Origin: Streptomyces sp. TRM68367
GTDB lineage: Bacteria; Actinomycetota; Actinomycetes; Streptomycetales; Streptomycetaceae
Length of the DNA: 64,000 nucleotides
Direction of reading: 5' to 3'
NCBI RefSeq assembly: GCF_014495685.1
Contig: NZ_JACTVI010000012.1
Location: 62,001-126,000 of the forward strand
Shown here one piece after another: positions 16,084-25,020 of this stretch. The number at the start of each line of letters is the position of its first letter. Position 1 is the first letter of the stretch. Both the position numbers and the translations under genes were made by a program. Under the pieces are notes generated by a model. That model searched no databases. It saw only the letters and a program-made list of their open reading frames with translations, and had not been told where the DNA came from.

Positions 16084-16366
16084 TTGGCCCTACAGCCAGT
16101 CGGGGCGCCCCAGTTGCGGCTTCTGTGAACGGGTCGTCGAAGTGATTTCGATTACACCTCGTTTACCTGCGGTGCAGTAGGGAAGCGATGGCTGGATCTT
16201 GTCGATGTGGCGGAAACGTAAAGATCACGGGGTGGGAATGTGGGCCCATGTCCCGCTCGTCACGTCACCCAGAAAAACGTCATCCCACTTTGAACATCCG
16301 CCGCTCCGCTTCCGTATCCGTGGAGGAGCGACCGACTGGGGGAACCCCCGGACACCGGAGGTGGGC

Positions 16367-16942
16367 GTGCGCAACGATTCCGTCGTGGCCAATGAACGTA
16401 CGTCGAGGGCCCGACATCGCATGTCCCAGCCCTCGGAACCTGACGAGGAGCTGATGCGTGCGCTGTATCGAGAGCATGCCGGCCCCCTGCTCGCCTATGT
16501 GCTGCGCCTGGTCGCCGGAGACCGGCAGCGTGCCGAGGACGTCGTGCAGGAGACGCTCATCCGTGCCTGGAAAAACGCCGGTCAGCTCAATCGTGCGACC
16601 GGATCGGTACGCCCCTGGCTGGTGACGGTCGCCCGGCGCATCGTCATCGACGGCCACCGCAGCCGGCAGGCCCGGCCGCAGGAGGTCGATCCGTCGCCGC
16701 TGGAGGTCATCCCCGCGGAGGACGAGATCGACAAGGCGCTGTGGCTGATGACGTTGTCGGATGCGCTCGACGACCTGACCCCGGCCCACCGGGAGGTGCT
16801 CGTCGAGACGTATTTCAAGGGGCGTACGGTCAACGAGGCGGCAGAAACGCTGGGCATACCCAGCGGTACCGTCCGCTCGCGGGTGTTCTATGCCCTGCGT
16901 TCGATGAAGCTGGCCCTGGAGGAGCGGGGGGTGACGGCGTGA
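16367..16942 (+). CDS. ECF sigma factor (SigL-like)
   Basis: The 191-aa extracytoplasmic-function sigma factor has region 2 (LYREHAGPLLAYVLRL, then RAEDVVQETLIRAWKN) and region 4 (LTPAHREVLVETYFKGRTV, then LGIPSGTVRSRVFYALRSM). I start it at the GTG at 16367, five bases after GGAGG; the frame is open 56 codons further upstream but without initiation signals, and an ATG at 16421 is a second option. The TGA overlaps the ATG of the anti-sigma gene. The pairing with a zinc anti-sigma resembles SigL-RslA of Mycobacterium, which suggests regulation by redox or envelope signals. Confidence 0.93.
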   Translation: MRNDSVVANERTSRARHRMSQPSEPDEELMRALYREHAGPLLAYVLRLVAGDRQRAEDVVQETLIRAWKNAGQLNRATGSVRPWLVTVARRIVIDGHRSRQARPQEVDPSPLEVIPAEDEIDKALWLMTLSDALDDLTPAHREVLVETYFKGRTVNEAAETLGIPSGTVRSRVFYALRSMKLALEERGVTA

Positions 16943-17775
16943 TGAGTGGGTACCGGGGATTTCAGGGATCCGGAACAGGCGGTTCGGGTATGTCTGGCCC
17001 CATACAGGGCTCTCCGGTGCCGAACGAACACGAGACCGTCGGCGCCTACGCCCTCGGCATCCTCGACGACGCCGAAGCGACCGCTTTCGAAGCGCATCTC
17101 GCGACCTGCGAGTGGTGCGCCCAGCAGCTCGACGAGCTCGCCGGGATGGAGCCGATGATGGCCGCCCTCGCGGACCTGCCCGGCGCCGGGACACCCGCGA
17201 TCGGCGAGTCGCTGTCCGCCAAGCCCAGTCCGCGCCTGGTGGAGAAGCTGGTCGACGACCTCGCGGAGCGCCGCGCGAAGAAACGCCGCCGCAGCTTCTA
17301 CATGGTGGCCGCGGCCGGCGCGCTGATCGTCGGCGGCCCGTTCGTCGCGGTGGCCACCAACGGCGCCGACAGCGGCGGCGGTGGCACCGGTGGCAACCGG
17401 ACGGTCGCGGCGAACCCCGCCCAAGAAGCCTTCAACCTGATGACCGAGAAGGTCAGCGCCACCGACCCGAACAGCGGCGTCTCCGCGACCGTGGCGGTGG
17501 AGCCCAACCCGCACGGCAGCAACGCGGTCCTGGAGCTCAAGAACGTCAAGGGCCCGCTGAAGTGCTCGCTCATCGGTGTCGGCAAGAACGGCGAACGGGA
17601 GACCTACGTCACCTGGGCCGTCCCGAAGTGGGGCTACGGCATCCCGAACGCCAAGACGGACCAGGCCAAGAAGCCCCTGTACATCCAGGGCGGCGGGTCC
17701 TTCCAGCCCAACGAGATCGATAAATACGAGGTCATGACCACCGACGGGAAGCTGCTGGTCGAGCTGGACGCGTAG
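16942..17775 (+). CDS. Zinc-binding membrane anti-sigma factor
   Basis: The 277-aa protein starts at an ATG overlapping the sigma-factor stop (TGATG), ensuring coupled synthesis. Residues around 45-60 hold the zinc anti-sigma motif HLATCEWC (HxxxCxxC), with a conserved upstream AYALGILDDAE. A single membrane span follows RAKKRRR (SFYMVAAAGALIVGGPFVAVA), then an extracytoplasmic domain of about 150 residues with one Cys. The cytoplasmic zinc domain should bind the partner sigma. Release may come from oxidation of the Cys pair or from proteolysis; the sequence does not settle which. Confidence 0.92.
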   Translation: MSGYRGFQGSGTGGSGMSGPIQGSPVPNEHETVGAYALGILDDAEATAFEAHLATCEWCAQQLDELAGMEPMMAALADLPGAGTPAIGESLSAKPSPRLVEKLVDDLAERRAKKRRRSFYMVAAAGALIVGGPFVAVATNGADSGGGGTGGNRTVAANPAQEAFNLMTEKVSATDPNSGVSATVAVEPNPHGSNAVLELKNVKGPLKCSLIGVGKNGERETYVTWAVPKWGYGIPNAKTDQAKKPLYIQGGGSFQPNEIDKYEVMTTDGKLLVELDA

Positions 17776-17855
17776 CGTCCACCGCCCGGCGCTTCCCGCA
17801 CAGGGTTCCCTTCGCGTACGGTTGACGGCTGCCCAGCACGTCAGAAGGGGGCCCG

Positions 17856-20216
17856 GTGGCCGCTCAGGCACAGCAGGAAACCGCGCTCAGCTCGGATCAC
17901 GACTCCGTGCGCGACCGAGAGATCAGCGTCGAACAGGAACACCTGGACCGCGTGTACCGGCGGCTGGAGGAGAAGATCCACGAGGCCGAGTTCCTGATGA
18001 ACGACGCGGCCAAGCGCGGCCAGGTCGGCACGCCCGGCGCCCTCGCCGAGCGCGACGCCCAGGTCTTCCGGGCGGGCATACACCTCAACCGGCTCAACAA
18101 CGAGTTCGAGGACTTCCTCTTCGGCCGCATCGACCTGCTGCGCGGCAAGGACGGCAAGAAGGGACCCGACGGCGCGTACACCGCCGTGGAGCCGGCCGAG
18201 GGCGCGGTCCGCGAGGACAACACGGCCGACATCGCCGAGACCCTGCACATCGGCCGCATCGGCGTCCTCGACCAGGACTACGCCCCGCTCGTCATCGACT
18301 GGCGGGCCCCGGCCGCCGCCCCCTTCTACCGCTCCACCCCGGTCGACCCCGGCCGGGTCGTGCGCCGGCGCGTCATCCGCTCCAAGGGCCGCCGGGTCCT
18401 CGGCGTCGAGGACGACCTGATGCGCCCCGAGCTGACGGCCCACCTCGACGGCCGTGAACTGCCCGTCATCGGTGACGGCGCCCTGATGGCGGCCCTCGGG
18501 CAGGCCCGCAGCCACACCATGCGGGACATCGTCGCCTCCATCCAGGCAGAGCAGGACCTTGTCATCCGCGCCCCTGCCGCCTCCGTGACGTACGTCGAGG
18601 GCGGCCCCGGCACCGGCAAGACCGCCGTCGCCCTGCACCGGGCCGCCTACCTTCTCTACCAGGACCGGCGCCGGTACGCCGGCGGCATCCTGATCGTCTC
18701 GCCGACCCCCCTCCTGGTCGCCTACACCGAGGGCGTGCTGCCCTCCCTCGGCGAGGAGGGCCAGGTCGCCATTCGCGCCATCGGCTCACTCGCCGTGGAC
18801 GCGGTGGGCGCCGAGGCCACGCTGTACGACTCCCCTGCCACGGCCCGCGCCAAGGGCTCGTACCGCATGCTCAAGGTGCTGCGGAAGGCCGCGCGCGGCG
18901 CCCTGGAGCTGAACGATTCACCGGCCCGGCTGCGCGTGGTCGCCTTCGGGCGGCGGCTCGAACTGGAGGGCGAGGAGCTGGAGCGGATCCGCCGCAGCGC
19001 CCTGGGCGGCACGGCTCCCGTGAACCTGCTGCGCCCCCGGGCCCGCAAGCTCCTCCTGGACGCCCTGTGGGACAAGTCGGGCGCCGCCGCCCGCCAGACC
19101 GACCCCGAGCTGGCCGCCGAGCTGCGGGGGTCGTTCGACGAGGACGTGAGCGCGGAGGACTCCTTCCTGGAGTTCCTCGACGCCTGGTGGCCCGAGCTGA
19201 CCCCGCAGGCCGTCCTCGACGCCATGGCGGACGAGAAGCGCCTGGCCCGCTGGTCCCGCCGCGTCCTGAACCCCGGCGAGGTCCGCCGGGTCGCCCGCTC
19301 CCTCAGGCGCGACGGCCACACCGTCCACGACATCGCCATGCTCGACGAACTGCAGGCGATCCTCGGCACTCCGGCCCGCCCCAGGAAGAAGCGCGAGCTG
19401 GACCCGCTCGACCAGCTCACCGGCCTGGAGGAACTGATGCCGGTGCGCGAGGAGTCGCAGCGCGAGCGTGCCGAGCGGCTGGCGGCCGAGCGCACCGAAT
19501 ACGCCCACGTCATCGTCGACGAAGCCCAGGACCTCACTCCGATGCAGTGGCGCATGGTCGGCCGCCGCGGCCGGCACGCCACCTGGACGATCGTCGGCGA
19601 CCCCGCCCAGTCCTCCTGGTCCGACCCCGACGAGGCGGCCCAGGCCCGCGACGAGGCCCTCGGCATCCGCCCGCCCGTCTCCCACCACCACCCTTCCAAG
19701 GAGGGCCCTTCGGGCCGCCCCTCTCGTGGCCGCCGCTTCCAGCTCACGGTGAACTACCGCAACCCGGCCGAGATCGCCGAGCTGGCGTCCAAGGTGCTCG
19801 CCCTCGCCATGCCGGGCGCCGAGTCACCCGCGGCCGTGCGCTCCACCGGCATCGAGCCGCGCTTCAGCGTCGTACGGGACGCACTCGCGCAGACCGTCCG
19901 CGAGGAGGCCGCCCGGCTGCTGGATCGCGTCGACGGCACGGTCGGCGTGGTCGTTGCCATGCAGCGCCGCGAGGAGGCCAGGCGCTGGCTCGCCGGGCTC
20001 GGCGACCGGGTGGTGGCGCTCGGCAGCCTGGAGGCCAAGGGCCTGGAGTACGACGCGACGGTCGTCGTGTCCCCGGCCGAGATCGCCGACGAGTCGCCGG
20101 CCGGCCTGCGCGTGCTGTACGTCGCGCTGACCCGGGCGACCCAGCAGCTGACGGTCGTGTCGGGGGAGCGGGACGAGCCGGACGCGGCCGGAGTGCCCGA
20201 CCTGCTCCGGGACTGA
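17856..20216 (+). CDS. helD: HelD-like superfamily 1 helicase, RNA polymerase recycling factor
   Basis: The 786-aa protein matches actinobacterial (class II) HelD. An N-terminal coiled coil (ISVEQEHLDRVYRRLEEK) enters the RNA polymerase secondary channel in solved complexes. Walker A is GGPGTGKTA (about residue 248), Walker B is HVIVDEAQDL, motif III is IVGDPAQSSW, motif IV NYRNPAEI, and motif VI ALTRATQQL. The GTG at 17856 follows AGAAGGGGG. It releases polymerase from stalled or inactive complexes. A stretch SHHHPSKEGPSGRPSRGR (about 609-626) before NYRN looks like a small loop insertion encoded by a hairpin-forming sequence. Confidence 0.93.
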   Translation: MAAQAQQETALSSDHDSVRDREISVEQEHLDRVYRRLEEKIHEAEFLMNDAAKRGQVGTPGALAERDAQVFRAGIHLNRLNNEFEDFLFGRIDLLRGKDGKKGPDGAYTAVEPAEGAVREDNTADIAETLHIGRIGVLDQDYAPLVIDWRAPAAAPFYRSTPVDPGRVVRRRVIRSKGRRVLGVEDDLMRPELTAHLDGRELPVIGDGALMAALGQARSHTMRDIVASIQAEQDLVIRAPAASVTYVEGGPGTGKTAVALHRAAYLLYQDRRRYAGGILIVSPTPLLVAYTEGVLPSLGEEGQVAIRAIGSLAVDAVGAEATLYDSPATARAKGSYRMLKVLRKAARGALELNDSPARLRVVAFGRRLELEGEELERIRRSALGGTAPVNLLRPRARKLLLDALWDKSGAAARQTDPELAAELRGSFDEDVSAEDSFLEFLDAWWPELTPQAVLDAMADEKRLARWSRRVLNPGEVRRVARSLRRDGHTVHDIAMLDELQAILGTPARPRKKRELDPLDQLTGLEELMPVREESQRERAERLAAERTEYAHVIVDEAQDLTPMQWRMVGRRGRHATWTIVGDPAQSSWSDPDEAAQARDEALGIRPPVSHHHPSKEGPSGRPSRGRRFQLTVNYRNPAEIAELASKVLALAMPGAESPAAVRSTGIEPRFSVVRDALAQTVREEAARLLDRVDGTVGVVVAMQRREEARRWLAGLGDRVVALGSLEAKGLEYDATVVVSPAEIADESPAGLRVLYVALTRATQQLTVVSGERDEPDAAGVPDLLRD

Positions 20217-20266
20217 ATTCCCGAGACGGGAATGGCGTGCTGAGATCCGTTTGTTAGCCTGGATGT

Positions 20267-20400
20267 GGCACCGGCCCGATCCAAGCCCCCGGGCCCAACC
20301 TTCGTCGCTACGAGCGACCACTTGCCGCGAGGCGAGCATGGCGGGTCGGTGTCACTAACGTTCCGGGACCCACGTCACCACGTGACGTGGGTCTCTTTTT
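20267..20400 (+). ncRNA. Candidate structured leader or small RNA before malic enzyme
   Basis: A TAGCCT box at 20255-20260 could be a -10 element. From about 20267 several nested stems can be drawn: GTCGCT-ACG-AGCGAC, CTTGCC-GCGA-GGCGAG, and an outer CGACC...GGGTCG pair. They end at a perfect terminator with a T-tract (20367-20400), giving about 134 nt. It may be a terminated sRNA or an attenuator in the leader of the downstream gene. It does not match a riboswitch consensus I know. Confidence 0.35.
20367..20400 (+). terminator. Intrinsic terminator with T-tract
   Basis: A perfect 12-bp stem GACCCACGTCAC / GTGACGTGGGTC has a 4-nt loop region (CACC overlap) and is followed by TCTTTTT. This is unusually canonical for Streptomyces. 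It lies 160 bp before the malic enzyme start. Confidence 0.88.
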
Positions 20401-20436
20401 GCCGGTCTGTGTCGCGTTTTGCCGGTCTGTGTCGCG
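20397..20436 (+). repeat. Two-copy 20-bp tandem repeat
   Basis: The unit TTTTGCCGGTCTGTGTCGCG occurs twice without change, overlapping the T-tract of the terminator. Confidence 0.9.
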
Positions 20437-20559
20437 AACAAAACGTTCGCAATGGGAGGCGGCTACCAACTACTCAGCGGTAGGTGCGACGATCGGACGG
20501 CACAACGCTGAGACACGCCGCGGCACGCGGCGACACGGTGAAAGCAGAGGAAGTCGGCC

Positions 20560-21993
20560 ATGGCAACGGCGCCCAGCGTCTCCTACTCGATGACGGTCAG
20601 GCTGGAGGTGCCCGCGAGCGGAACCGCCGTCTCGCAGCTCACCACGGCCGTGGAGTCCTCCGGAGGCTCGGTGACCGGCCTCGACGTCACCGCCTCCGGT
20701 CACGAGAAGCTCCGTATCGACGTCACGATCGCGGCCACCTCGACCGCGCACGCCGACGAGATCGTGGAGAAGCTCCGCGGCATCGAGGGCGTCACGCTGG
20801 GCAAGGTCTCGGACCGTACGTTCCTCATGCACCTCGGCGGCAAGATCGAGATGGCGTCGAAGCACCCCATCCGCAACCGTGACGACCTGTCCATGGTCTA
20901 CACCCCGGGCGTGGCCCGCGTGTGCATGGCGATCGCGGAGAACCCCGAGGACGCCCGCCGCCTGACCATCAAGCGCAACTCCGTTGCGGTCGTGACGGAC
21001 GGCTCCGCCGTGCTGGGTCTGGGCAACATCGGCCCGAAGGCCGCGCTTCCCGTCATGGAGGGCAAGGCGGCCCTCTTCAAACGCTTCGCCGGCATCGACG
21101 CCTGGCCGATCTGCCTCGACACCCAGGACACCGACGCGATCGTCGAGATCGTCAAGGCGATCGCCCCCGGCTTCGCCGGCATCAACCTCGAGGACATCTC
21201 CGCCCCGCGCTGCTTCGAGATCGAGGCGCGCCTGCACGAGGCCCTCGACATCCCTGTCTTCCACGACGACCAGCACGGCACCGCGATCGTCGTCCTCGCC
21301 GCCCTGACGAACGCACTTCGCGTGGTGGGCAAGGCAATTGAGGACGTGCGCGTGGTCATGTCCGGTGCGGGCGCGGCCGGTACGGCGATCCTGAAGCTGC
21401 TGACCGCCGCGGGCGTGAAGAACGCCGTCGTCGCCGACATCCACGGCGTCGTGCACGCCGGCCGCGAGGACCTGGTGGACGCGGCCGCCGACTCGCCGCT
21501 GCGCTGGATCGCCGACAACACCAACCCCGAGGGCCTGGTCGGCACGCTCAAGGAGGCCGTGCGCGGCGCCGACGTCTTCGTCGGCGTCTCGGCCCCGAAC
21601 GTCCTCGACGGCGACGACGTGGCCGCCATGGCCGACGGCGCCGTGGTGTTCGCGCTCGCGAACCCCGACCCCGAGGTCGACCCCGCAATCGCTCGCCAGA
21701 CGGCGGCCGTTGTGGCCACGGGCCGCTCCGACTTCCCCAACCAGATCAACAACGTCCTGGTCTTCCCGGGCGTCTTCCGCGGCCTGCTGGACGCCCAGTC
21801 CCGCACGGTGAACACGGAGATGATGATCGCCGCGGCAAAGGCCCTGGCCGACGTGGTGACCGAGGACGAGCTGAACCCGAACTACATCGTCCCGAGCGTG
21901 TTCAACGACAAGGTCGCGGGCGCGGTGGCCGGGGCGGTGCGGGACGCGGCCAAGGCGGTGGGCGCGAGCGCACACAGCCCGTCCGGCGTTTGA
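20560..21993 (+). CDS. NAD-dependent malic enzyme with N-terminal ACT domain
   Basis: The 477-aa enzyme decarboxylates malate to pyruvate, linking the TCA cycle to pyruvate supply. Residues 1-85 form an ACT-type regulatory domain (SMTVRLEVPASGTAVSQL). The malic domain has YTPGVARVC, KRNSVAVVTDGSAVLGLGN, and FHDDQHGTAIVVLAAL. The NAD-binding fold has VVMSGAGAAGTAILKLL. It resembles the S. coelicolor NAD-type enzyme rather than its NADP paralogue, from memory of the gene context. The ATG at 20560 follows GAGGAAG. The last codons (HSPSGV-stop) come from an interspersed repeat. Confidence 0.93.
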   Translation: MATAPSVSYSMTVRLEVPASGTAVSQLTTAVESSGGSVTGLDVTASGHEKLRIDVTIAATSTAHADEIVEKLRGIEGVTLGKVSDRTFLMHLGGKIEMASKHPIRNRDDLSMVYTPGVARVCMAIAENPEDARRLTIKRNSVAVVTDGSAVLGLGNIGPKAALPVMEGKAALFKRFAGIDAWPICLDTQDTDAIVEIVKAIAPGFAGINLEDISAPRCFEIEARLHEALDIPVFHDDQHGTAIVVLAALTNALRVVGKAIEDVRVVMSGAGAAGTAILKLLTAAGVKNAVVADIHGVVHAGREDLVDAAADSPLRWIADNTNPEGLVGTLKEAVRGADVFVGVSAPNVLDGDDVAAMADGAVVFALANPDPEVDPAIARQTAAVVATGRSDFPNQINNVLVFPGVFRGLLDAQSRTVNTEMMIAAAKALADVVTEDELNPNYIVPSVFNDKVAGAVAGAVRDAAKAVGASAHSPSGV

Positions 21994-22043
21994 GGACGAG
22001 GCCGAAGGCCGGCAGGCAGGGATCCGGGGGCGGCAGCCCCCGG
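21978..22043 (+). repeat. Interspersed Streptomyces 3'-end repeat (GTCCGGCGTTTGAGGACGAG type)
   Basis: This is the familiar repeat that begins CCCGTCCGGCGTTTGAGGAC and ends in a G/C hairpin (CCGGGGG-CGGCAG-CCCCCGG, 22024-22043). It overlaps the last codons of the malic enzyme and supplies its TGA. The hairpin can act as the terminator. The rest of the gap up to hupA (22389) shows no gene; it should hold the hup promoter. Confidence 0.7.
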
Positions 22044-22388
22044 GCGGCACCTGCGGAAACGGCACCTGTGAGCCTGTGACGATTACCACGCTGAAGGGGC
22101 ACGGCGCGTCGAGGAACCCCCTGTCGGCGCAGCCCCTTATCGTGTCGGCCAGGCTCAGGCCCTCTTTTCGTGTGACTCCCACGGGTGTTCTCACGACTCC
22201 TGCGGGTGCCGGATTGGCTTTCGCGCCGCAGGTAGAGGCAGGATGCCTCCCTGGGCGCGCGGGCCTGACGACGGACCCGGGTCCGGGGACTCACCGACGA
22301 CCCTGGCAGCATTCGCTGCGCCGTGCCCACTATGCGGCCTCCGCCGCGTGGCACGCCTCAACGGCAAGATGAACACGGGAGTAAGAAC

Positions 22389-22670
22389 ATGAACCGCAGT
22401 GAGCTGGTGGCCGCGCTGGCCGACCGCGCCGAGGTGACCCGCAAGGACGCCGACGCCGTGCTGGCCGCGTTCGCCGACGTCGTCGGCGACGTCGTCTCCA
22501 AGGGCGACGAGAAGGTCACCATCCCCGGCTTCCTGACCTTCGAGCGCACCCACCGTGCCGCTCGCACCGCGCGCAACCCGCAGACCGGTGAGCCCATCCA
22601 GATCCCGGCCGGCTACAGCGTGAAGGTCGCCGCGGGCTCCAAGCTCAAGGAAGCCGCCAAGGGCAAGTGA
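22389..22670 (+). CDS. hupA: HU-family nucleoid protein
   Basis: The 93-aa protein is a normal-length HU: MNRSELVAALADRAEVTRKD, dimer core VLAAFADVVGDVV, and the DNA-binding arm (FERTHRAARTARNPQTGE) with the Pro-containing tip, ending KVAAGSKLKEAAKG. It lacks the long Lys/Ala tail of the second Streptomyces HU (HupS), so it is the HupA type that compacts DNA in vegetative growth. The ATG at 22389 follows GGGAG; a 22-codon upstream extension has no family support. A 20-bp perfect hairpin follows. Confidence 0.95.
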   Translation: MNRSELVAALADRAEVTRKDADAVLAAFADVVGDVVSKGDEKVTIPGFLTFERTHRAARTARNPQTGEPIQIPAGYSVKVAAGSKLKEAAKGK

Positions 22671-22727
22671 TCTTGCCGTTCGTACGCCACGGGACGGCGT
22701 ACGAGGCGCTCAAGGGCGCGCAGTAAC

Positions 22728-22770
22728 GCCAATGGGGCGGCCCCCCGTCACGGGGGGCCGCCCCATTGGC
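22728..22770. terminator. Very strong bidirectional terminator, 20-bp perfect stem
   Basis: GCCAATGGGGCGGCCCCCCG (22728-22747) pairs perfectly with 22751-22770 around the loop TCA. It separates the convergent hupA and murA. Confidence 0.88.
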
Positions 22771-22789
22771 GTACGTATGCCTGCCGCTG

Positions 22790-24130
22790 TTACCCGAGGG
22801 CCTTCCCCGGCAGCTCCACCTTGGCTCCCAGCTCCACGAGCTTCTCCATGAAGTTCTCGTAACCCCGGTTGATGAGCCCGATGCCGTGGACGCGGGACGT
22901 GCCCTGGGCCGCCAGGGCCGCGATGAGGTAGGAGAAGCCGCCGCGGAGGTCGGGGATGACCAGGTCGGCGCCCTGGAGCTTGGTCGGGCCCGACACGACG
23001 GCCGAGTGGAGGAAGTTGCGCTGGCCGAAGCGGCAGTCGGAGCCGCCGAGGCACTCGCGGTAGAGCTGGATGTGGGCGCCCATCTGGTTCAGGGCGGAGG
23101 TGAAGCCGAGCCGCGACTCGTACACGGTCTCGTGGATGATGGACAGGCCCGTGGCCTGCGTCAGGGCGACCACCAGCGGCTGCTGCCAGTCGGTCTGGAA
23201 GCCGGGGTGGACGTCCGTCTCCAGCGCGATGGACTTCAGCTGGCCGCCGGGGTGCCAGAAGCGGATGCCCTCGTCCTCGATCTGGAAGGCGCCGCCCACC
23301 TTCCGGTAGGTGTTCAGGAACGTCATCATCGAGCGCTGCTGGGCGCCGCGGACGTAGATGTTGCCCTCGGTCGCGAGTGCCGCGGACGCCCAGGAGGCGG
23401 CCTCCAGGCGGTCCGGCAGGGCGCGGTGGGTGTAGCCGCCGAGCTTGTCCACACCGGTGATGCGAATGGTGCGGTCGGTGTCCATCGCGATGATGGCGCC
23501 CATCTTCTGCAGCACGCAGATCAGGTCCTCGATCTCCGGCTCCACGGCCGCGTTGGAGAGCTCGGTGACCCCCTCGGCGAGCACCGCGGTCAGCAGCACC
23601 TGCTCGGTCGCGCCGACGGACGGGTACGGCAGCCGGATCTTCGTGCCGCGTAGCCGCCGCGGCGCCTCCAGGATCTGCCCGTCCGCCCGCTTCTCGATCT
23701 TCGCGCCGAACTGCCGCAGCACCTCGAAGTGGAAGTCGATCGGCCGCCCGCCGATGTCGCAGCCGCCGAGCCCCGGGATGAACGCGTGCCCGAGGCGGTG
23801 CAGAAGAGGGCCGCAGAACAGGATCGGGATACGGCTCGAACCCGCGTGGGCATCGATGTCAGCGACGTTGGCGCTCTCCACATACGTGGGATCCAGCACC
23901 AGTTCGCCCGGTTCGTCCCCCGGACGGACCGTCACGCCGTGCAGTTGCAGCAGACCGCGTACGACCCGTACGTCACGGATGTCCGGAACATTGCGCAGAC
24001 GGCTCGGCGCGCTGCCGAGCAGGGCGGCGACCATGGCCTTCGGCACGAGGTTCTTCGCACCGCGGACACGGATCTCGCCCTCCAGCGGGGTTCCGCCGTG
24101 GACAAGCAGGACATCGTCGTTGACGGTCAT
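22790..24130 (-). CDS. murA: UDP-GlcNAc 1-carboxyvinyltransferase MurA
   Basis: The 446-aa enzyme transfers enolpyruvate from PEP to UDP-GlcNAc, the first committed step of peptidoglycan synthesis in the cytoplasm. The opening VRGAKNLVPKAMVAALL is the substrate-binding Lys-Asn motif (usually GAKN). The active-site loop reads LGGCDIGGRPIDFH; Cys124 is present, so this is the fosfomycin-binding form. RGAQQRSMMTFLNTYRKVGG and RGGFSYLIAALAA are also typical. The family is slightly longer here because of an internal stretch around residue 300. Start ATG is at 24130. Confidence 0.93.
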   Translation of the reverse strand: MTVNDDVLLVHGGTPLEGEIRVRGAKNLVPKAMVAALLGSAPSRLRNVPDIRDVRVVRGLLQLHGVTVRPGDEPGELVLDPTYVESANVADIDAHAGSSRIPILFCGPLLHRLGHAFIPGLGGCDIGGRPIDFHFEVLRQFGAKIEKRADGQILEAPRRLRGTKIRLPYPSVGATEQVLLTAVLAEGVTELSNAAVEPEIEDLICVLQKMGAIIAMDTDRTIRITGVDKLGGYTHRALPDRLEAASWASAALATEGNIYVRGAQQRSMMTFLNTYRKVGGAFQIEDEGIRFWHPGGQLKSIALETDVHPGFQTDWQQPLVVALTQATGLSIIHETVYESRLGFTSALNQMGAHIQLYRECLGGSDCRFGQRNFLHSAVVSGPTKLQGADLVIPDLRGGFSYLIAALAAQGTSRVHGIGLINRGYENFMEKLVELGAKVELPGKALG

Positions 24131-24383
24131 GAATCTCGCGTTCCGTGGAGTGGGGCAGGGGCCGGAGAGACAGAGTAATGGCCGCGGACCCCCCTGAAGT
24201 AAGCCCGCGGACGGCCCAACCGCGTCATAGCACTGTCACAACACGAACCGTTCTGTGATGGGCACATGGGGTCACGGTCACGGTGGTGCACGCGGGGCGC
24301 GCGAGTGCGGCGCTGAGCTGCGTTCACTCCGGTACCGCGCATTGCCTCCCCACGGCGCGGGAAGATGCGGGATCATGTCTGGC

Positions 24384-24956
24384 ATGACCGAGGTGTCCTC
24401 GCTCACAGGACGGTTGCTCGTGGCCACGCCCGCCCTGGCGGACCCGAACTTCGACCGCGCGGTGGTGCTTCTCCTCGACCACGACGAGGAGGGCTCGCTC
24501 GGTGTCGTCCTCAACCGCCCCACGCCGGTGGACGTGGGCGACATCCTGGAGGGCTGGGCGGAGCTGGCCGGCGAGCCCGGCGTCGTCTTCCAGGGCGGCC
24601 CGGTGTCGCTGGACTCGGCCCTGGGGGTCGCGGTGGTCCCCGGCGGAGCCGCGGGGGAGGCGGCCCCGCTGGGCTGGCGCCGGGTGCACGGCGCGATCGG
24701 TCTGGTCGATCTGGAGGCCCCGCCGGAGCTGCTGGCCTCGGCCCTCGGGTCGTTGAGAATCTTCGCCGGCTATGCCGGCTGGGGCCCCGGCCAACTGGAG
24801 GACGAGCTGGTGGAAGGCGCCTGGTACGTCGTCGAGTCGGAGCCCGGCGACGTCTCCTCCCCGCTCCCGGAGCGCCTGTGGCGCGAGGTGCTGCGCCGCC
24901 AGCGCAGCGAGCTGGCGATGGTCGCGACGTACCCCGACGACCCCTCGCTCAACTGA
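24384..24956 (+). CDS. YqgE/AlgH family protein (UPF0301)
   Basis: The 190-aa cytoplasmic protein matches the AlgH/YqgE family: TGRLLVATPALADPNFDRAV, GSLGVVLNRPT, FQGGPVSLDSALGV, and RIFAGYAGWGPGQLEDEL. The biochemical role is unresolved in the family. I start it at the ATG at 24384 (MTEVSSLTG), the usual Streptomyces start; an ATG three codons earlier is possible. It is divergent from murA and precedes the DUF3039 gene by 64 bp. Confidence 0.92.
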   Translation: MTEVSSLTGRLLVATPALADPNFDRAVVLLLDHDEEGSLGVVLNRPTPVDVGDILEGWAELAGEPGVVFQGGPVSLDSALGVAVVPGGAAGEAAPLGWRRVHGAIGLVDLEAPPELLASALGSLRIFAGYAGWGPGQLEDELVEGAWYVVESEPGDVSSPLPERLWREVLRRQRSELAMVATYPDDPSLN

Positions 24957-25020
24957 TGCGGACGGGCGTCGTTGCTGATGCGTGTGAGCTTCACTGCCGG
25001 GCTTCAGTACTCTTGGCGAT

